Shown here in pieces: positions 16,814 through 25,180 of a stretch of DNA of 56,730 nucleotides. The translations under genes and the position numbers were made by a program. Position 1 is the stretch's first letter. Each line of letters opens with the position of its first letter. The notes beneath the pieces are model-generated. The model made no database searches. It saw only the letters and a program-made list of their open reading frames with translations, and was not told the DNA's origin. The DNA lies in the IMG/VR virus record IMGVR_UViG_3300022752_000084, positions 1 to 56,730 of that record; one strand, 5' to 3'. The stretch comes from a virus.

Positions 16814-17185
16814 ATGAACAACTCCATGCTCATCATTCAACTTTATAAATATGCAGGAACCTGGGCCTTCACAGACGAAGCTCGTGACCTAACGCACGAA
16901 CCTTTTGTACTAGGCATCCCTGAAATTATTGACAAAATTTTAGAAGATAACGGTATAGTTTCAGAGCAACCTAAGATTCTATTTTCAGCTAAACCCTTTC
17001 CTTATCATCAAGGCTACCTTCATTATACAAACTTTGAAGCTGACGGGGTTTGGTATAAATTATTCTCGACAACTAGCGGAGAAGAAAAGTATGTAGACAA
17101 AAATCTAATTGGTTGGCTTTGTCCTGCGACTCTAAAATACTTCCCAGTACATCCCGAATACATTTACTTTAAACTCGAAGCTTAA
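16814..17185 (+). CDS. DUF6717-like protein
   Basis: 123 residues. The pattern 'I.YK.AGTWAFTD...L..EPFV.GI.E.ID', 'LFSAKPFP.YQ.....', 'WYK......' and 'GWLCPAL..YF...P..IY.K.E' is one I remember as a small family (DUF6717, from memory) in bacteria and phages; role unknown. It is a lone plus-strand gene in a minus-strand block, with its last codons (GAAGCTTAA) inside the 30-bp right-hand fibre repeat. It may therefore have come in by recombination there. Confidence 0.6.
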   Translation: MNNSMLIIQLYKYAGTWAFTDEARDLTHEPFVLGIPEIIDKILEDNGIVSEQPKILFSAKPFPYHQGYLHYTNFEADGVWYKLFSTTSGEEKYVDKNLIGWLCPATLKYFPVHPEYIYFKLEA

Positions 17186-17207
17186 CCACGCGGATCAGCA
17201 GTCGATG
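17178..17207. repeat. 30-bp fibre-cassette right-hand repeat, copy 1
   Basis: AAGCTTAACCACGCGGATCA followed by GCAGTCGATG. The same 30 bases recur at 34295 (one mismatch) and 40656, each at the downstream end of a tail-fibre cassette. It contains the CCACGCGG octamer and, in copies 1 and 3, encodes the minus-strand peptide end DAIDC-stop. Confidence 0.85.
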
Positions 17208-17257
17208 GCGTCGGCAAATTTGGGTAGGGTTTTGAGATGGAGGTGAAAAAGGTTATT
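17195..17257 (-). pseudogene. C-terminal remnant ...HLKTLPKFADAIDC behind a UGA
   Basis: Directly after the UGA of the 17258-17440 gene the same frame stays open for 20 codons and ends HLKTLPKFADAIDC-stop. The last 14 residues match the end of the 88-residue protein at 40673 (HLKTLPEFKDAIDC). Either the UGA is a disabling mutation or swap junction, or it is read through at low level. Confidence 0.6.
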
Positions 17258-17440
17258 TCATGTGATTGCATTAAGTTGCTCTTCGGTAGGTTGCGGCAAA
17301 GTCGGGTGTGTCCATTTGGCAATATACTCACCTCTTTCGTCATGGTCGTTCCTAAGAATGATATGGCGAGGTGGGCAATAATCCGCGTGAGTCAAAGATG
17401 GGTAGATCTCACGAATCTTTTGATCAAGGGTTTTTTCCAT
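17258..17440 (-). CDS. Small tail-fibre-associated protein (assembly-factor-like)
   Basis: 60 residues, starting 6 bases after the stop of tail fibre 1. The end EYIAKWTHPTLPQPTEEQL resembles the 'W....P.IP.PT.EEL' tail of XkdW/Tfa-type proteins encoded next to phage fibres, which assist fibre folding or cap the tip. That is a motif-level resemblance. It reads in frame, past its UGA, into a conserved C-terminal tag (see 17195-17257), so it may be a truncated form of a longer protein. Confidence 0.55.
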   Translation of the reverse strand: MEKTLDQKIREIYPSLTHADYCPPRHIILRNDHDERGEYIAKWTHPTLPQPTEEQLNAIT

Positions 17441-17446
17441 GGTTAA

Positions 17447-19465
17447 TCAAGAAATTGGGTTGGCGCAGAAGAAAGCCCCTGCGTAAACAGTTTTGGCTGC
17501 AGTTGCAGTAAAATCGTATTGGTAAAGGTAGATCGCAAGAGAATCTCCTACATCTGCATAAACAATATCGGCAATGGTAACAAAAAGATCACCCGCCGCT
17601 CCAGAAGGTCCATTGTTTTGGGTGTAACTAGCGGTAAATAGTGAACCGTTTTTGTATATCGCAATTTGCAACACGCAATCATTCGCTCCGGTTATGATTC
17701 CAGCTTTAGCTTTAATGTCATAATATCCAGCACGTGTTACAACAATAAAGCCCGATGCAGGATTGTATATGCCGCCTGTATCGTAATCTTCTACATCAAA
17801 CACAATGCGAGTAAGAGTATTGTTTGCAAGCGAAAAGGTGGCGGTTGTGCGTGCGCGAACAATCTGTCTTGGACTGCCTCCTCCAATCCTTGTTGCCACT
17901 GCAGCGCCAGCACCTGAAACGACCCCCGTGCAATTTGTTAATACAATTTGACTTGACGGAGATGACAAGCTGAGGCTTATATCTTCTAAAAGATTTAAGC
18001 AATTTAGCTTTGTAGAATTTAATGAGTGAGTTGGCGAGTTGCCATAATTAACCCAGTTTTCAACACTTTCCGCTATTACTACTGATGTGTTGTCTATGCC
18101 ACTAAAAGAAGCACTTGCGGAATTGGTATAAATGTTTCTAGCGATCAAACTAGAAATCGTATTTTGACTGGTTTTTATTAGCGTTGAAGCGTTATCTGCT
18201 AAATAAACCCCGTTTTCTATTAGCACGGAACTTGTAGCTTGAGAAGCAGTAGCGCGTACACCAAAATATGGTTTATTGTTTGTGCCATGCACGTTGGCAT
18301 AAAAACTAAGAAAGTTAATGTTTTTGCAATCGCTAATCTTGACATATTCGTCAGCAGTCAATAAAGCGGTTTGAGAGTTTTCAGAAGTAAAATTAACGAG
18401 TGTGATATTAAAGGAATTTTGAAAGAAAGCTAGGTGAGAGTAATTTACATCACCAGTTTCAATAGTAAGGCCATTGATTCTAATGTTAGAGCCCAAGTTG
18501 CAATATAAACCAGTGCCTGTATAATCTCCGATTGTGACCTGCTCCAGTGTCACATAATTTGTTGGGTTAGTTTGACCTAGCGCAATACCATTAGAGCAAT
18601 TAGAAATTATTATATCTTCTAAATGAGCCAAAGTTGATCCATCGACAACTAGAGCATATTCGTTGCCGGTTTGATTTTTTATGTATAGACGCTTTGTGTT
18701 TGTATGTTGCCCCCCTTGGCGAAAGGCAATTCCTGACCCTTGATTATTGTTAATTGTAAAATCTGAAACATAACTAAAACCTCCCGCGAGCCTAAGACCT
18801 GCGCCGGTTGCGCTGGTATTCTTTAAAATTGTCTTTTCGACACCAGCGCCAATTATTGTAATTGGTAGACCAGAATAAAGACCGTATCCTGATGGGTACG
18901 GTTGCACCTGGCTGCTTTCGCTAAAACAATAAGTACCTGTAGGAATATAAAGGATTGCACCACTACCTGTCCCTTGGCAATAAGACAAGCTAGCTTGTAG
19001 GGCAAGCGTATCATCCGTTACTCCATCCCCAACTGCACCAAAGTCCTTAACACTAACAACATCTTTCAGCTTGCTATCAACCGTCCTGGCAACAGCACTA
19101 GCTCCAGCTTGCAAGAAGTTTAACTTAGTCGCATTAATAGCTCCGCTTATATTTACATCAGCATCGATTATCGTACCGCTAGCAATCATTGTGCTAGTTA
19201 CAGTTTCAACATCACCTACAGTTACGACATTATACCCGTTTCTAGATAAAGTTCCAGATACAACTACACCTGATGCTGCGAATAACTGCCCGGTCATGTA
19301 GCCACCGGAAATCGGAACCTTGTTTGATGCAGATACTAACGCAGCATTACCCGAAGCCTGTGCTGTTGTATCAGTTCCAGGTACGGTATCGTTCGCCTCT
19401 AAAGTACGAAAGCCTCGCGGATAAAAGCCGCCACTGTATAGAACTACAGGAATTTGCACTACCAT
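17447..19465 (-). CDS. Tail fibre/tailspike 1 (pectate-lyase-like)
   Basis: 672 residues. Residues about 35-135 are the shared fibre N-terminal module (SASNKVPISGGYMTGQLFAA onward, then VDSKLKD), which probably attaches to the tail. From about 137, VSVKDFGAVGDGVTDDTLALQ opens a right-handed beta-helix of the pectate-lyase/tailspike type. The last 120 residues (RTTATFSLANNTLTRIVFDV ... AGYYDIKAKAGI) look like a C1q/TNF jelly roll, a usual receptor-binding tip. It would bind or degrade host surface polysaccharide. Start chosen for the TAATG overlap with the leader peptide. Fibre 1 has no 42-bp N-terminal repeat. Confidence 0.85.
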   Translation of the reverse strand: MVVQIPVVLYSGGFYPRGFRTLEANDTVPGTDTTAQASGNAALVSASNKVPISGGYMTGQLFAASGVVVSGTLSRNGYNVVTVGDVETVTSTMIASGTIIDADVNISGAINATKLNFLQAGASAVARTVDSKLKDVVSVKDFGAVGDGVTDDTLALQASLSYCQGTGSGAILYIPTGTYCFSESSQVQPYPSGYGLYSGLPITIIGAGVEKTILKNTSATGAGLRLAGGFSYVSDFTINNNQGSGIAFRQGGQHTNTKRLYIKNQTGNEYALVVDGSTLAHLEDIIISNCSNGIALGQTNPTNYVTLEQVTIGDYTGTGLYCNLGSNIRINGLTIETGDVNYSHLAFFQNSFNITLVNFTSENSQTALLTADEYVKISDCKNINFLSFYANVHGTNNKPYFGVRATASQATSSVLIENGVYLADNASTLIKTSQNTISSLIARNIYTNSASASFSGIDNTSVVIAESVENWVNYGNSPTHSLNSTKLNCLNLLEDISLSLSSPSSQIVLTNCTGVVSGAGAAVATRIGGGSPRQIVRARTTATFSLANNTLTRIVFDVEDYDTGGIYNPASGFIVVTRAGYYDIKAKAGIITGANDCVLQIAIYKNGSLFTASYTQNNGPSGAAGDLFVTIADIVYADVGDSLAIYLYQYDFTATAAKTVYAGAFFCANPIS

Positions 19466-19509
19466 TATTTAACTCCGCAGATGCCAGACATAGTTTCTAA
19501 GACCGGCAA
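19465..19509 (-). CDS. 14-codon leader peptide of tail fibre 1
   Basis: A TTG codon six bases after AAGGAG opens a frame encoding LPVLETMSGICGVK; its TAA overlaps the fibre ATG (TAATG). The same peptide with only C/H and V/D changes precedes fibre 2 (36527-36571). Conservation of the frame and the coupled stop suggest translation-coupled control of fibre synthesis, or a tiny structural peptide. Confidence 0.5.
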   Translation of the reverse strand: MPVLETMSGICGVK

Positions 19510-19576
19510 GACTTGCTCCTTACAGTTTAACTGGTTTTTGTAGTTTCAGCAAACACTATTAAAAAATAAGCCTCGG

Positions 19577-19885
19577 TTAACCACGCGCAATCTGCCTCTC
19601 AACACGGTGGTGAGGAACTCCTTGTTCTAATCCGCTCATTGCTCGCTGCAGTGGAACATCACCACCGAAGGGTTCTGTATACCCTTCGACCCCAAGTATC
19701 GAAGCAATAGGTCCAAACGGACCAGTCGCTTGAGAAATATTTCTTGTAAAGTCTGTAAACCCAGGATATCTGGATCGATACTTCTCATACTGCCCTGCCT
19801 TAGTTAGTTCGTCCCCAGAAGGGAGCGCAGATAATCCCAATCGACTACCTGCCATTCTAAATTTCCGAACAATAGGTAACGCCAA
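19577..19885 (-). CDS. Hypothetical virion-type protein
   Basis: 102 residues, basic, with Gly/Pro-rich loops (GPFGPIASILGVEGYTEPFGG) like the other minus-strand virion genes, e.g. 54691-55194. Starts 2 bases after the stop of the gene at 19888, so co-translated. No family recognised. Confidence 0.5.
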   Translation of the reverse strand: MALPIVRKFRMAGSRLGLSALPSGDELTKAGQYEKYRSRYPGFTDFTRNISQATGPFGPIASILGVEGYTEPFGGDVPLQRAMSGLEQGVPHHRVERQIARG

Positions 19886-19887
19886 GA

Positions 19888-20109
19888 TTAAACAAAGGGT
19901 AAGGAGGGACGAATTGATTGCTGCATGTAAGGCATCTCCCTCTGTTCACCTGGCATCACTGGTTCCCTAAAAGGCGATTTACCACCAGGAATTGCACCTC
20001 CTTCGCGTATTCTCCTGCCAACAGAAGGATCCACATTAGGCAAAGCCGCCATCAACAACTCTGGATCACTTAGATACATTTCTAAAAAAGCCACTGCTTG
20101 AGGATCCAA
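19888..20109 (-). CDS. Hypothetical virion-type protein
   Basis: 73 residues. N-terminal helix (QAVAFLEMYLSDPELLMAAL) then a Pro/Gly/Met-rich tail (GAIPGGKSPFREPVMPGEQRE). First gene of this minus-strand unit; divergent from the replication block. Function unknown. Confidence 0.5.
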   Translation of the reverse strand: MDPQAVAFLEMYLSDPELLMAALPNVDPSVGRRIREGGAIPGGKSPFREPVMPGEQREMPYMQQSIRPSLPFV

Positions 20110-20183
20110 AACAATTATTAAAGCTATTAAAAGTATAACTTCAAAACAAAAACCTACACAAGCTTAAGAAAGTCTAAAAAAAC

Positions 20184-20211
20184 TTGACGTCATAAATACA
20201 CCACATACACT
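20184..20211 (+). promoter_or_regulatory. Possible promoter TTGACG-16-TACACT
   Basis: A -35-like TTGACG (20184-20189), 16-base spacer and -10-like TACACT (20206-20211), 22 bases before the first gene of the replication block, in the divergent intergenic region. The -10 is imperfect. Confidence 0.4.
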
Positions 20212-20233
20212 GCATTTGTCTATCACTCTTCCA

Positions 20234-21064
20234 ATGGATTTTCAATTCAATCTCAGAGGCACAGCATTAGAACACCGAGAAGCCTCGGCGCTCTTGCAAG
20301 CATCAACTCCAAAAACAAAACAACCTTTTTCAATTGATCTTGAGAAACTTATAGATGTCAAAATACTTGACGCTAATAAGTTATTCTCCATGAGCGTCGA
20401 GCAGCAGAACCCTGTCCTAGCTTCGCTAGCTGTAAAGCTTGCAATCGAAAACAAAAAGACTCCGACAACCAAGCTTGCAGTTGCGAGCAAGAAAAAAGCA
20501 ACAACAAAGCTTGTTGCAACTCCAATCAAAACCCCGCCGAAGAAGGCCGCAAACACAACGGATGACATCATTGACTATTTGTTAATGCATCCTTCATATC
20601 GTTGCTGTGGCGCAGCAATGCTGCTTCTCAAAGGCAACACTAAGGACTGGCAAGCCATCAGAGACGTCGCTATCTCCGTCGTAAACGAAGCGGCTGATGA
20701 TCTGAAGCTCCCTTTATCTTCACCCTTATTTAAGGGCTTCACGCTTGATGCAGAGACGGATACCCTAATTCCGATCGAGAGCAATCAAGCCACGCGCAGA
20801 TGCGACACCTACTACGTTTCGCCTATGTACATCAGTCTTCGGGCTGGTCTTATGTTCTGCATTAAGCACAACCTCGTCAGCATCTCAGAAAATTGGACCG
20901 TTGGTTCTAGGAACGAAGAGTACAATGAAAAGTCAGGCCATCTAAAACGCCGCTACTACCTCTACAAGTTGACCGAACTTGGTGAGAAAATGTGTTCATC
21001 CTGGAGTGATATGGATAAATACATCTACAACTATTACACCCCTAAATCAGGTACTAACCGATGA
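20234..21064 (+). CDS. Lys/Ala/Thr-rich protein with possible winged-helix C-terminus
   Basis: 276 residues from the ATG at 20234 (a TTG six codons upstream is in frame). Three parts: a polar N-terminus; residues about 72-110 rich in Lys, Thr, Ala and Pro (KKKATTKLVATPIKTPPKKAA), like histone-H1 or HC2 tails; and a C-terminal domain with paired helices and a basic beta wing (RYYLYKLTELGEKM), suggesting a winged helix. It probably binds DNA. Its stop overlaps the start of the highly acidic protein that follows (ATGA). It heads the operon containing the DNA polymerase. Confidence 0.55.
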   Translation: MDFQFNLRGTALEHREASALLQASTPKTKQPFSIDLEKLIDVKILDANKLFSMSVEQQNPVLASLAVKLAIENKKTPTTKLAVASKKKATTKLVATPIKTPPKKAANTTDDIIDYLLMHPSYRCCGAAMLLLKGNTKDWQAIRDVAISVVNEAADDLKLPLSSPLFKGFTLDAETDTLIPIESNQATRRCDTYYVSPMYISLRAGLMFCIKHNLVSISENWTVGSRNEEYNEKSGHLKRRYYLYKLTELGEKMCSSWSDMDKYIYNYYTPKSGTNR

Positions 21065-21447
21065 CGGAACTTGTTAAAGACGTTCCCGGAGATCAAGAAG
21101 CGTTTATGTCCGGCATAGCGGACCTTTTCATGGACTACAGCACACTTTTGTCTCCCGAGACAATGTGTACTTTAATAAAGACCGTTATAACGGATCATTT
21201 AAACCACCATATAGACGAAGCCTGCACCTATTTAGCTCTAAGTAGACTTTTTGACGTGGACGTAAACGAGGAGGATGAGGACGAGGAAGAGGAGGATGAG
21301 GACGAGGATGAGGAAGAGGAGGATGAGGATTTCATAAATGAGGAGGGCTTTATGGCTGAAGTGGGTGTATACCACGAGGAGGCAGATGAGGAGAACGAGG
21401 AGGATGCGCCTAGCATAAAAGAAAGAGTAACTAACGATATATTTTAA
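21061..21447 (+). CDS. Acidic-tract protein (DNA-mimic or basic-protein partner?)
   Basis: 128 residues. An N-terminal helical region of about 60 residues is followed by an almost pure Asp/Glu run (about 67-90) and an acidic tail. The DNA is a purine-only tract (21271-21328). It overlaps the stop of the Lys-rich protein (ATGA), so the two are made together; an acidic chaperone or charge partner of the basic protein is a natural guess. Acidic tracts also occur in DNA-mimic anti-defence proteins. No known family. Confidence 0.6.
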   Translation: MTELVKDVPGDQEAFMSGIADLFMDYSTLLSPETMCTLIKTVITDHLNHHIDEACTYLALSRLFDVDVNEEDEDEEEEDEDEDEEEEDEDFINEEGFMAEVGVYHEEADEENEEDAPSIKERVTNDIF

Positions 21448-21482
21448 GAGTTACGTTGAGTAAACTCTGTTAGTGTAAGCGT

Positions 21483-21520
21483 CCTCGCTGCTTCGCAGCT
21501 GCGGGGGCGCATTCACTATT
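21483..21520 (+). repeat. Intergenic leader repeat, copy D (hairpin)
   Basis: Variant of the repeat upstream of 3374, 4851 and 6465, here with a perfect GCTGC-TTC-GCAGC hairpin (21487-21499) and the CGGGGGCGCATTCACTATTTAACACC-like tail. It lies just before the DNA polymerase start. The changed stem with kept pairing hints that the hairpin matters. Confidence 0.55.
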
Positions 21521-21527
21521 TAACACC

Positions 21528-23423
21528 ATGCAAACAAATTACGTTACAACACACGATCAATACGAAGCTTCCCTTGCAAAGCTTTCCCAACATAAAAAAC
21601 TTTGCCTCGACTTTGAAACCACGGGGCTCCAAGCTGGCATTGCTAAACCTCGCTTACTCCAACTTTGTGACAGTGATCCATCTGTTGAGGATCGTACTGT
21701 TCATGTTTTGGACTTATTTAAAGTTCCGCCTGACAACACACTCAAAGAACTGATTGAATCAAGGGAAATGATCATCGGTCATAACCTTAACTTCGATCTC
21801 CAGTTCTTGTACTACTTAGACATAGACTTCAAAAACAAAATCTTTTGTACATACATTGCTGAACGAATCCTACGTGCAGGCTTTAAAGAAAAAAGAGTAA
21901 GTCCTAAAGCTCAGAAAGCTTACTTCGCCGATGTTTCCTGTTCCCTTAAGGCTGTGGCTGATCGACGCCTCTCCTTGAAACTGGACAAAACACAACGGAT
22001 GACAGATTGGAGTCAGCTCGATCTAACCCTAGAACAAGTTGAATACGCCGCTGGTGACGTAGATATTCTTCCTCAAATTGCTTCAGATCAATTAGCAGAG
22101 ATGCGCGAAGAAAACTTGTTAGCAATATATAGTATTGAATCCAAATGTATACGTCCCGTTGCAAAGATGTGCTACACAGGTTTCTGTGTTGATATTGAAC
22201 TACTAAAAAAACTAAAAGAATCTATTACAAAAGAACTAGAGGATAAAAGTAATCAATTTATAACTCAACTAGACTCCAATCTTCCAGATGATTCTAAATT
22301 ACCTAGAACAGTAGATGGTGCTGTTGCGATTGGAAAAAAACCTTTAAAGGAATTTAACCCAGGATCACCAACTCAGATTGTCAAGTACTTTACTGCCTGT
22401 GGTATCGCACTACCTGCTGATTCCGATACCGGTAAAGCTACTTTGAACCAGGTTGCCTTATCCGAATTTGATAGCGACGATGCCACGCTGAATTTATACC
22501 GAGAAAGGGCGAAAGTTGAAACTCGTTTAGAACATGTAAATAAACTAATTGATAACATCAATCCTGTAACACACAGGATTCATTCCGGTTACAACCAGGT
22601 GGGCGCGAATTCTGGCAGATTCACAAGCAGCGGTGCCCCAAAGACAACCAAAAAAGCCGGGAAAACGGTCTTTTCAATAAATCTGCAACAAGTTCCACGT
22701 TCTAAAAACTTCAGAGAGTGCTTTATTGCGGCGCCGGGATACAAACTTGTGATTTGCGACTGGGCACAAATAGAACTGAGGTTGGGTGCCGAGTTGATTA
22801 ACATCCCGCAAATGAAACAAGCTTTTGTATCTGACATTGATTTGCATACGATGACCGCAAGCTTAATCTATAAAAAAGATATAAATCTCGTTACAAAAGA
22901 GGAAAGACAGGATGGAAAAACACTGAACTTTGCGTTGCTTTACGGAATGGGTTTTCGAAAATACAAAACTTATGCTGCGCAGAGTGGCAGAAACCTGACC
23001 TTATCAGAAGCAAAAATTGCCCATGCGGCATTTCACTCTGCTTATCCTCGTTTACGTTCATGGCATCAAGAACGAGCTGCTCTTGTACAAGATGGTTGGA
23101 CTTACATTCGTACACCGTGTGGTCGTCGCCGGTTACTCAGTTACGATGACGCAACCATGATGTGTGCTGCCAACACTTTGATTCAGGGTAGTGGCGCAGA
23201 TATTCTAAAAATTGCTATTGCAAATTTAGATAAACATTTAGATGACACAGTGCGGTTAGTAGCTGCTGTACATGATGAAATCGTTTTAGAAGTCGAAGAA
23301 TCTAAAGCTGAGACCTATAAACATATTCTTGAGACGACAATGATCCACGCTGCGCAAACAGTGCTAAATTCTGTTCCAGCATCAGCAGATGCGAGTGTTG
23401 GATCCTCTTGGGCAGCAAAATGA
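21528..23423 (+). CDS. polA: DNA polymerase, family A (exonuclease + polymerase)
   Basis: 631 residues, the short phage form without a 5'-3' exonuclease. The 3'-5' exonuclease has DFETTG (D28, E30), GHNLNFD (to D90) and YAAGDVD (about 175-181). The polymerase has motif A VICDWAQIELRLG (D411), motif B K464-TLNFALLYG, and motif C VHDEIV (H582, D583, E584). The residue equivalent to E. coli Phe762 is Phe. It is the replicative polymerase of the phage. The next gene's ATG overlaps its stop (ATGA). Confidence 0.97.
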   Translation: MQTNYVTTHDQYEASLAKLSQHKKLCLDFETTGLQAGIAKPRLLQLCDSDPSVEDRTVHVLDLFKVPPDNTLKELIESREMIIGHNLNFDLQFLYYLDIDFKNKIFCTYIAERILRAGFKEKRVSPKAQKAYFADVSCSLKAVADRRLSLKLDKTQRMTDWSQLDLTLEQVEYAAGDVDILPQIASDQLAEMREENLLAIYSIESKCIRPVAKMCYTGFCVDIELLKKLKESITKELEDKSNQFITQLDSNLPDDSKLPRTVDGAVAIGKKPLKEFNPGSPTQIVKYFTACGIALPADSDTGKATLNQVALSEFDSDDATLNLYRERAKVETRLEHVNKLIDNINPVTHRIHSGYNQVGANSGRFTSSGAPKTTKKAGKTVFSINLQQVPRSKNFRECFIAAPGYKLVICDWAQIELRLGAELINIPQMKQAFVSDIDLHTMTASLIYKKDINLVTKEERQDGKTLNFALLYGMGFRKYKTYAAQSGRNLTLSEAKIAHAAFHSAYPRLRSWHQERAALVQDGWTYIRTPCGRRRLLSYDDATMMCAANTLIQGSGADILKIAIANLDKHLDDTVRLVAAVHDEIVLEVEESKAETYKHILETTMIHAAQTVLNSVPASADASVGSSWAAK

Positions 23424-23917
23424 ACGATTTGATTGAACTTTCGGTAGAGACTAAAAAGGATATATCAACAATTAAACAAAATAATGGCTTTTGCGGAGTT
23501 ATCCGAGCCGAAAAAACAATCTACATAACTACAGAAACATTCCCTAATGCTTTGCAGGCAGCAAACAGTGCCCGAGCTCTCCGTAAAAAATACAAAATAG
23601 CTGGAAACATTAAGAAAAAAGAAACTACCAAATCTCTTGTTAAACTTCAGACGACAAAACCCACAGTCCTTCTGACCGAATTTGAAATGGCCAACTCGCC
23701 AGATTTAAGAGTTAAAGAGGTCTGGGTCTTGCTTTCTCCTAACAAGAAATATATTAAAACGGCGTTAAGCAATTCAAAAGTGGTCACTTACACCACTGAT
23801 AAAACACAAGCACAAGTATTTAACACTTACGAAGAAGCTGCTATCTTACAAAAAACTTTAGATGTGGTACTCCAAAAAGGGCATATCCTTAAAAGATTTT
23901 TTCTTCGCTTACATTGA
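23420..23917 (+). CDS. Hypothetical basic protein downstream of polymerase
   Basis: 165 residues; its ATG overlaps the polymerase stop. It has two similar halves, each of the type 'Y(I)xT...(F)...(A)A...A..L.KK(Y/G)': residues about 27-65 and 105-160. It is Lys-rich, which would suit a nucleic-acid-binding replication accessory. No family recognised. Confidence 0.55.
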   Translation: MNDLIELSVETKKDISTIKQNNGFCGVIRAEKTIYITTETFPNALQAANSARALRKKYKIAGNIKKKETTKSLVKLQTTKPTVLLTEFEMANSPDLRVKEVWVLLSPNKKYIKTALSNSKVVTYTTDKTQAQVFNTYEEAAILQKTLDVVLQKGHILKRFFLRLH

Positions 23918-23948
23918 GCTAATATAAAGAAGGTTACGTTAGCAGCTC

Positions 23949-24608
23949 GTGGCAGAGTCAGACTTATTTTCAGATTTGCTGGGTTCCCAATCTTCGGGAT
24001 TCATGCAGAAGTTTAGGTACGGTGGTTCGTTTAAGCCTCGTGCTAAAACCGAGGGCGGCACAACAACCACTACATTTGAACAAGATAACAATCCGCCAGC
24101 TTCATTTCAGCAACCTTCCGATCTGAAGGAAGGTGAAGTATATGCTATGGGATCTTCTACCACGCCGACAGAAACCCCTCGTTTTGCTGGTACAGCATTT
24201 AACGTTGATTTAAGAGATTATGCTCCTAGTTTTAAAGTGACCCGAGCGGCCAAAGGCTCTCGTGGAGGTGCGATCGGAGGCGGGCGACCCATGGATACGC
24301 AAGAGGTCTCAATTGCCCCTGTACAAAAACCAGCTCAGTTTACTTTTAATCAAACGATTCAAGAACGCGAACAGCAACCCATAAATATCCCAAACTATTC
24401 ATCTCAATTAGATGACCTTAAAAAACAACTTGAGGCTTTAAATACAAAAAAGCCTGAGCCTGCTCCAACACTACCTCCCGCTCCAGAGCCTCCCCCCGCT
24501 CCAGAGCCTTCCCCCGCTCCAGAGCCTCCCCGACCTGACAATAGCGCTAGAGACGCATGGAATGCTGTAGTAGCTCAACAGGGTAAATGGAATCTGTGGT
24601 TGTGGTAA
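23949..24608 (+). CDS. Pro-rich protein with PAPEP repeats
   Basis: 219 residues, GTG start. Gly/Thr/Pro-rich and probably disordered: a Thr run (TTTTTF), a Gly-rich basic patch (RGGAIGGGR), a short coiled coil (LDDLKKQLEALNT), then tandem PAPEPP/PAPEPS repeats (DNA repeat 24477-24524). It ends WNLWLW. Composition is like the virion proteins of the minus-strand blocks, though it sits among replication genes. Perhaps a decorated or anchoring structural protein. Confidence 0.55.
   Translation: MAESDLFSDLLGSQSSGFMQKFRYGGSFKPRAKTEGGTTTTTFEQDNNPPASFQQPSDLKEGEVYAMGSSTTPTETPRFAGTAFNVDLRDYAPSFKVTRAAKGSRGGAIGGGRPMDTQEVSIAPVQKPAQFTFNQTIQEREQQPINIPNYSSQLDDLKKQLEALNTKKPEPAPTLPPAPEPPPAPEPSPAPEPPRPDNSARDAWNAVVAQQGKWNLWLW
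24477..24524 (+). repeat. Tandem repeat encoding PAPEP units
   Basis: About three copies of a 15-18-base unit of the type CCCGCTCCAGAGCCT in the gene at 23949, giving alternating Pro-Ala-Pro-Glu-Pro. A likely hotspot for slippage and length change. Confidence 0.7.
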
Positions 24609-25180
24609 TAAATAACAAAGACGAAAACTATACTTTAAAAATACATAAAAACTTACAAAACTGTAAAATTGCACTAACTGCAAACGACAGTAGCCACGCG
24701 CAGGCACAAGCAGAGGATATATGCAGATCACTAGATGCTACTTCTTTTAATTTATCTTATGGCCACTGCAAATTCACTTCTCTTTCTGAGTTATATAAAG
24801 ATCTGTCTTCAAACAATTTTAACCATAAAAAATGTTCTCCTTGGTTGGGAAAATTCTCTAATAATGTTCCATGTATATACATATTCAAACAGCGTTATTA
24901 CGTACGTAGTTTAATTCTTAAATACTTAGATATTCCAAGAGAGGATGTATTTGCTCGTCCCAGCTGCAACTGTAAGTCCTGTATAAATCCATATCATTTT
25001 GCATACGAGATTGGAAAAAACACAAAACTTGGTAGCGGAGATTGGAATCTCGTATTAGCATTCTTAGGCCAAGGCACTGGCGTTGACCAGATCGCCGGGG
25101 CTTTTAAAATTCACCGTTCAACCATTTACCGAAAACTCAAAAATGAACGTATTCTTGCTGGGGCTCAAAATCACAGCTGA
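24587..25180 (+). CDS. HNH-like zinc module plus HTH DNA-binding protein
   Basis: 197 residues, overlapping the end of the previous gene. The middle has SCNCKSCINPYHF (about 126-138), the C..C..C.NP.H pattern of a treble-clef/HNH zinc site. The C-terminal 50 residues (LAFLGQGTGVDQIAGAFKIH then RSTIYRKLKNE) are a recombinase/resolvase-like helix-turn-helix. The protein at 45526 has the same two-part layout. It may be a site-specific nuclease guided by the HTH, or a transcription regulator that reuses an HNH fold. Confidence 0.65.
   Translation: MESVVVVINNKDENYTLKIHKNLQNCKIALTANDSSHAQAQAEDICRSLDATSFNLSYGHCKFTSLSELYKDLSSNNFNHKKCSPWLGKFSNNVPCIYIFKQRYYVRSLILKYLDIPREDVFARPSCNCKSCINPYHFAYEIGKNTKLGSGDWNLVLAFLGQGTGVDQIAGAFKIHRSTIYRKLKNERILAGAQNHS

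Noticed and set aside
24477-24524. CRISPR-like repeats
   Set aside because: The repeats are back to back, encode PAPEP in frame and have no spacers. No CRISPR array was seen anywhere in the window.
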